A stretch of DNA of 6,439 bases from an uncultured Candidatus Saccharibacteria bacterium. GTDB taxonomy: Bacteria; Patescibacteriota; Saccharimonadia; Saccharimonadales; Saccharimonadaceae. The first letter of the stretch is position 1. Every line of letters begins with the position of its first letter. Of this stretch, positions 4,731 through 6,439 are shown piece by piece. A program made the translations under genes and the position numbers. The notes below the pieces were generated by a model. The model was not told the DNA's origin. It saw only the letters and a program-made list of their open reading frames with translations, and made no database searches. The DNA is taken from positions 1 to 6,439 of the forward strand of contig CALFGG010000023.1 of the NCBI GenBank assembly GCA_937958235.1, read 5' to 3'.

Positions 4731-4759
4731 ATTATAGCGCATAAATTAGTGGAATGCAA
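4731..4759 (-). promoter_or_regulatory. tRNA-Asn promoter
   Basis: Read on the - strand, TTGCAT (4759-4754), 17 bases and a perfect TATAAT (4736-4731) make a clear sigma-70-type promoter. Transcription would start near 4724, leaving a 5' extension of about six bases for RNase P to remove. The -35 covers the upstream ATG at 4754 of the sufC frame, which argues against that ATG as a real start. Confidence 0.7.
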
Positions 4760-4776
4760 GGGCCTGGGTTAGAAAA

Positions 4777-4785
4777 TGTTATAAT
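4777..4785 (+). promoter_or_regulatory. extended -10 promoter of the sufCB operon
   Basis: TGTTATAAT is a perfect -10 hexamer (4780-4785) with an extended TG. The in-frame ATG at 4793 begins seven bases later, so the transcript would be leaderless or nearly so. No -35 of quality is seen at 16-18 bp. It is divergent from the tRNA-Asn promoter, whose -35 is only about 20 bp away. Confidence 0.55.
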
Positions 4786-4792
4786 GGATAAA

Positions 4793-5530
4793 ATGTTGAG
4801 TGTTAAGAATATTACAGTATTGGCTGGCGAGGGGGAGAAATCAAAAAAGATTATTGAGAATTTGAGCCTGGAAGTAGCACAGGGTGAGACTGTGGTGATT
4901 CTGGGGCCAAATGGGGCTGGAAAATCGACTCTTGGTGCGGCGATGATGGGTGATCCAAAATTAAAAATCCCAGAGGGGGAAATTAGGTTTTTAGGTGAAA
5001 ATATCACTAATATGAAAGTAGATGAGAGGGCGAAACTAGGAATGATGATGACGATGCAGAATCCGGTGGAGGTCCCCGGGATTTCGACGACAAATGTGAT
5101 TCGAGCGGCGCTTAATGCGAGGGGGGAGAATTTAAGTCTAGATAAAATACGTGAACAGATTTCAATAGTTTGTAAGAAATTAAAAACAAATATTTTCTTT
5201 GCAGAGAGAGAAATTAATTACAAGTTTTCTGGTGGCGAAAAGAAAAAGAACGAAATTTTACAAGCTTTAGTATTGAAGCCAAAATTGCTCATCTTAGATG
5301 AGATCGATTCGGGATTAGATATTGACGCGGCAGACTTAATTTCGGAACTATTAAGAGAACTGCAGGAGGAAAATAAAACGACACTACTGATAGTTACGCA
5401 CAATATGCGTATCTTGAGAAGCTTAAAAGTGGATAGAGTATGTATTTTAAAGTCTGGGCAGATTGTAAAAACTGGGACTAGGGAATTGCTTGAATCGATT
5501 GAGAAAAATGGTTTTGAGGGGATTTTATAA
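4793..5530 (+). CDS. sufC: SufC, ATPase of the SufBCD iron-sulfur cluster assembly complex
   Basis: The 245-residue ABC-type ATPase belongs to the cytosolic SUF system. It binds SufB and SufD and drives the conformational change needed for Fe-S cluster assembly; it does not transport. Visible motifs are Walker A GPNGAGKST (38-46), Q-loop MMMTMQNPVEVPG with Q89, signature FSGGEKKKNEIL (145-156), Walker B LLILDEIDSGLDIDA (165-179) and H-loop H203. FSGGEKKKNEI, LDEIDSGLDIDA and QxPVExPG distinguish SufC from transporter ATPases. Three in-frame ATGs exist at 4754, 4784 and 4793. The first lies in the tRNA promoter and the second overlaps the -10 box, so 4793 (MLSVKNITVL) is chosen; it also matches the usual SufC N-terminus and its length of about 245-250. 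No Shine-Dalgarno is seen. sufB follows after two bases. Confidence 0.93.
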   Translation: MLSVKNITVLAGEGEKSKKIIENLSLEVAQGETVVILGPNGAGKSTLGAAMMGDPKLKIPEGEIRFLGENITNMKVDERAKLGMMMTMQNPVEVPGISTTNVIRAALNARGENLSLDKIREQISIVCKKLKTNIFFAEREINYKFSGGEKKKNEILQALVLKPKLLILDEIDSGLDIDAADLISELLRELQEENKTTLLIVTHNMRILRSLKVDRVCILKSGQIVKTGTRELLESIEKNGFEGIL

Positions 5531-5532
5531 AA

Positions 5533-6439
5533 ATGAAAAAGGAATTAAATAAAAAAGGTATAACTTCTGAATATATTTTGGCCTTGTCAAAAAAGAAACA
5601 AGAGCCAGAGTGGTTACTAGAGCTAAGGTTAAAAGGTCTTGAATACTGGAATAAGCTAACGATGCCAAAATGGGCGCCAGATATTTCTGAGCTGGCCTTA
5701 GATGATATTTTGATGTATGTGGAAACTGGTAATGAAATGGTTTCGAGTTGGGATGAAATACCAAAGGATATAAAAGAAACGTTTGATAAGTTGGGGATTC
5801 CAGAAGCGGAGCAGGAACATTTAGCGGGCGTAGGCGCACAATATGACTCCGAGGTGATTTACCATAATCTCAAAGAGAGGATTGCTAAGAAGGGTGTAAT
5901 TTACCTGCCTATGGAAGAAGCAATTCAGTTGACAAAAAAGAAGAAGGAAGAAGTGATTGCAAAATATGGGGTGGATGTAGGGGGAATTGTGAGAGAGCAC
6001 TTCATGAAGTTAATTTCGGAAAAGGATCATAAATTTGCGGCCTTGCATGCGGCGGTATGGAGTGGAGGTTCTTTTATTTATATTCCAAAAAGAGTAAGCG
6101 TGGAGATTCCCATCCAAAGTTATTATCGATTAAACGCGCCGGGAGCGGGGCAGTTTGAACATACTTTGATCGTGGTGGATGAAGATTCGGACCTACATTT
6201 TATCGAGGGATGTTCAGCGCCAAAATATACGGTGTCGAATTTGCATGCGGGAAGCGTGGAACTTTATATAAAGAAAAATAGTAGGCTAAAATTTTCAACC
6301 GTAGAGAGCTGGTCAAAAAATGTGTTCAACTTGAACACGAAACGAGCGTATGTTGAAGAAGATGGGGTGATTGAGTGGGTAACTGGGTCGTTTGGGTCTA
6401 AGGTATCGATGCTCTATCCGATGGGTATATTGGCGGGGG
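5533..6439 (+). CDS. sufB: SufB, Fe-S cluster scaffold protein (3' truncated by window edge)
   Basis: The visible 302 residues are roughly the first two thirds of a protein usually about 465-480 residues long. SufB is the beta-helical scaffold of the SufBCD complex on which the cluster is built from SufS-derived sulfur. Family landmarks are VGAQYDSEVIYHN (100-112), KGVIYLPMEEA, HKFAALHAAVWSGGSFIYIP (166-185), GQFEHTLIVVDEDSDLHFIEGC (207-228), SAPKYTVSNLHAGSVEL and NVFNLNTKRA (263-272). No stop occurs before the edge. The start is two bases after the sufC TAA, with GAGGGGA (about 5515-5521) overlapping the end of sufC as a distant Shine-Dalgarno, so translation is probably coupled. SufD, SufS and SufU are likely further right, but are not seen here. 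Confidence 0.94.
   Translation, partial: MKKELNKKGITSEYILALSKKKQEPEWLLELRLKGLEYWNKLTMPKWAPDISELALDDILMYVETGNEMVSSWDEIPKDIKETFDKLGIPEAEQEHLAGVGAQYDSEVIYHNLKERIAKKGVIYLPMEEAIQLTKKKKEEVIAKYGVDVGGIVREHFMKLISEKDHKFAALHAAVWSGGSFIYIPKRVSVEIPIQSYYRLNAPGAGQFEHTLIVVDEDSDLHFIEGCSAPKYTVSNLHAGSVELYIKKNSRLKFSTVESWSKNVFNLNTKRAYVEEDGVIEWVTGSFGSKVSMLYPMGILAG

Noticed and set aside
5525..5839. 104-codon - strand frame antisense to the sufB start
   Set aside because: sufB is clear on the + strand and coupled to sufC; this frame has no start context.

Overview
This window looks like a piece of chromosome from a small-genome bacterium of the Patescibacteria/CPR, most plausibly Saccharibacteria-like. That assignment is inference. 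It rests on a short four-domain ribosomal protein S1, two HExxH orphan metalloprotease-like proteins of a kind I associate with CPR genomes, a Prx6-type peroxiredoxin, a sufC-sufB pair, AT-rich DNA and compact, mostly monocistronic genes. All seven reading frames whose ends can be seen stop with TAA. The window carries ordinary cellular genes and shows no IS, phage or CRISPR signature.

Layout, left: the 3' end of an unrecognised + strand gene (1-206) meets, tail to tail, a - strand HExxH protein with a C-terminal zinc ribbon (203-700). Their stop codons share a TTAA. A divergent spacer (701-886) holds a leaderless-type promoter for the metalloprotease-like gene and a near-consensus promoter plus a 5'-UTR hairpin for rpsA (887-1954). 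A symmetric hairpin with T-tracts on both strands (1971-2001) separates rpsA from the convergent peroxiredoxin gene (2015-2692, - strand).

Middle: a 179-bp spacer with two perfect dyads and two opposed extended -10 elements separates the peroxiredoxin from a DUF1287-family gene (2872-3561). That gene is interrupted by one in-frame TGA exactly at a family arginine. A second HExxH protein (3594-4358) follows, with TATAAT six bases before its ATG. Next come a candidate terminator and a 113-bp element closed by a 17-position inverted repeat (4452-4564), of unknown nature.

Right: tRNA-Asn(GTT) lies on the - strand (4644-4718) with its own promoter and terminator. Divergent from it is an iron-sulfur cluster assembly operon, sufC (4793-5530) and sufB (5533 to the window edge, incomplete). 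The SufC ATPase and SufB scaffold work together in the SufBCD complex.

The most notable points are the single C-to-T-type nonsense codon in an otherwise intact DUF1287 gene, a repeated TATAAT-N6/7-ATG arrangement at three genes suggesting leaderless transcripts, and the unexplained structured 113-bp element. I saw no clear case for a wholly new multi-gene system.
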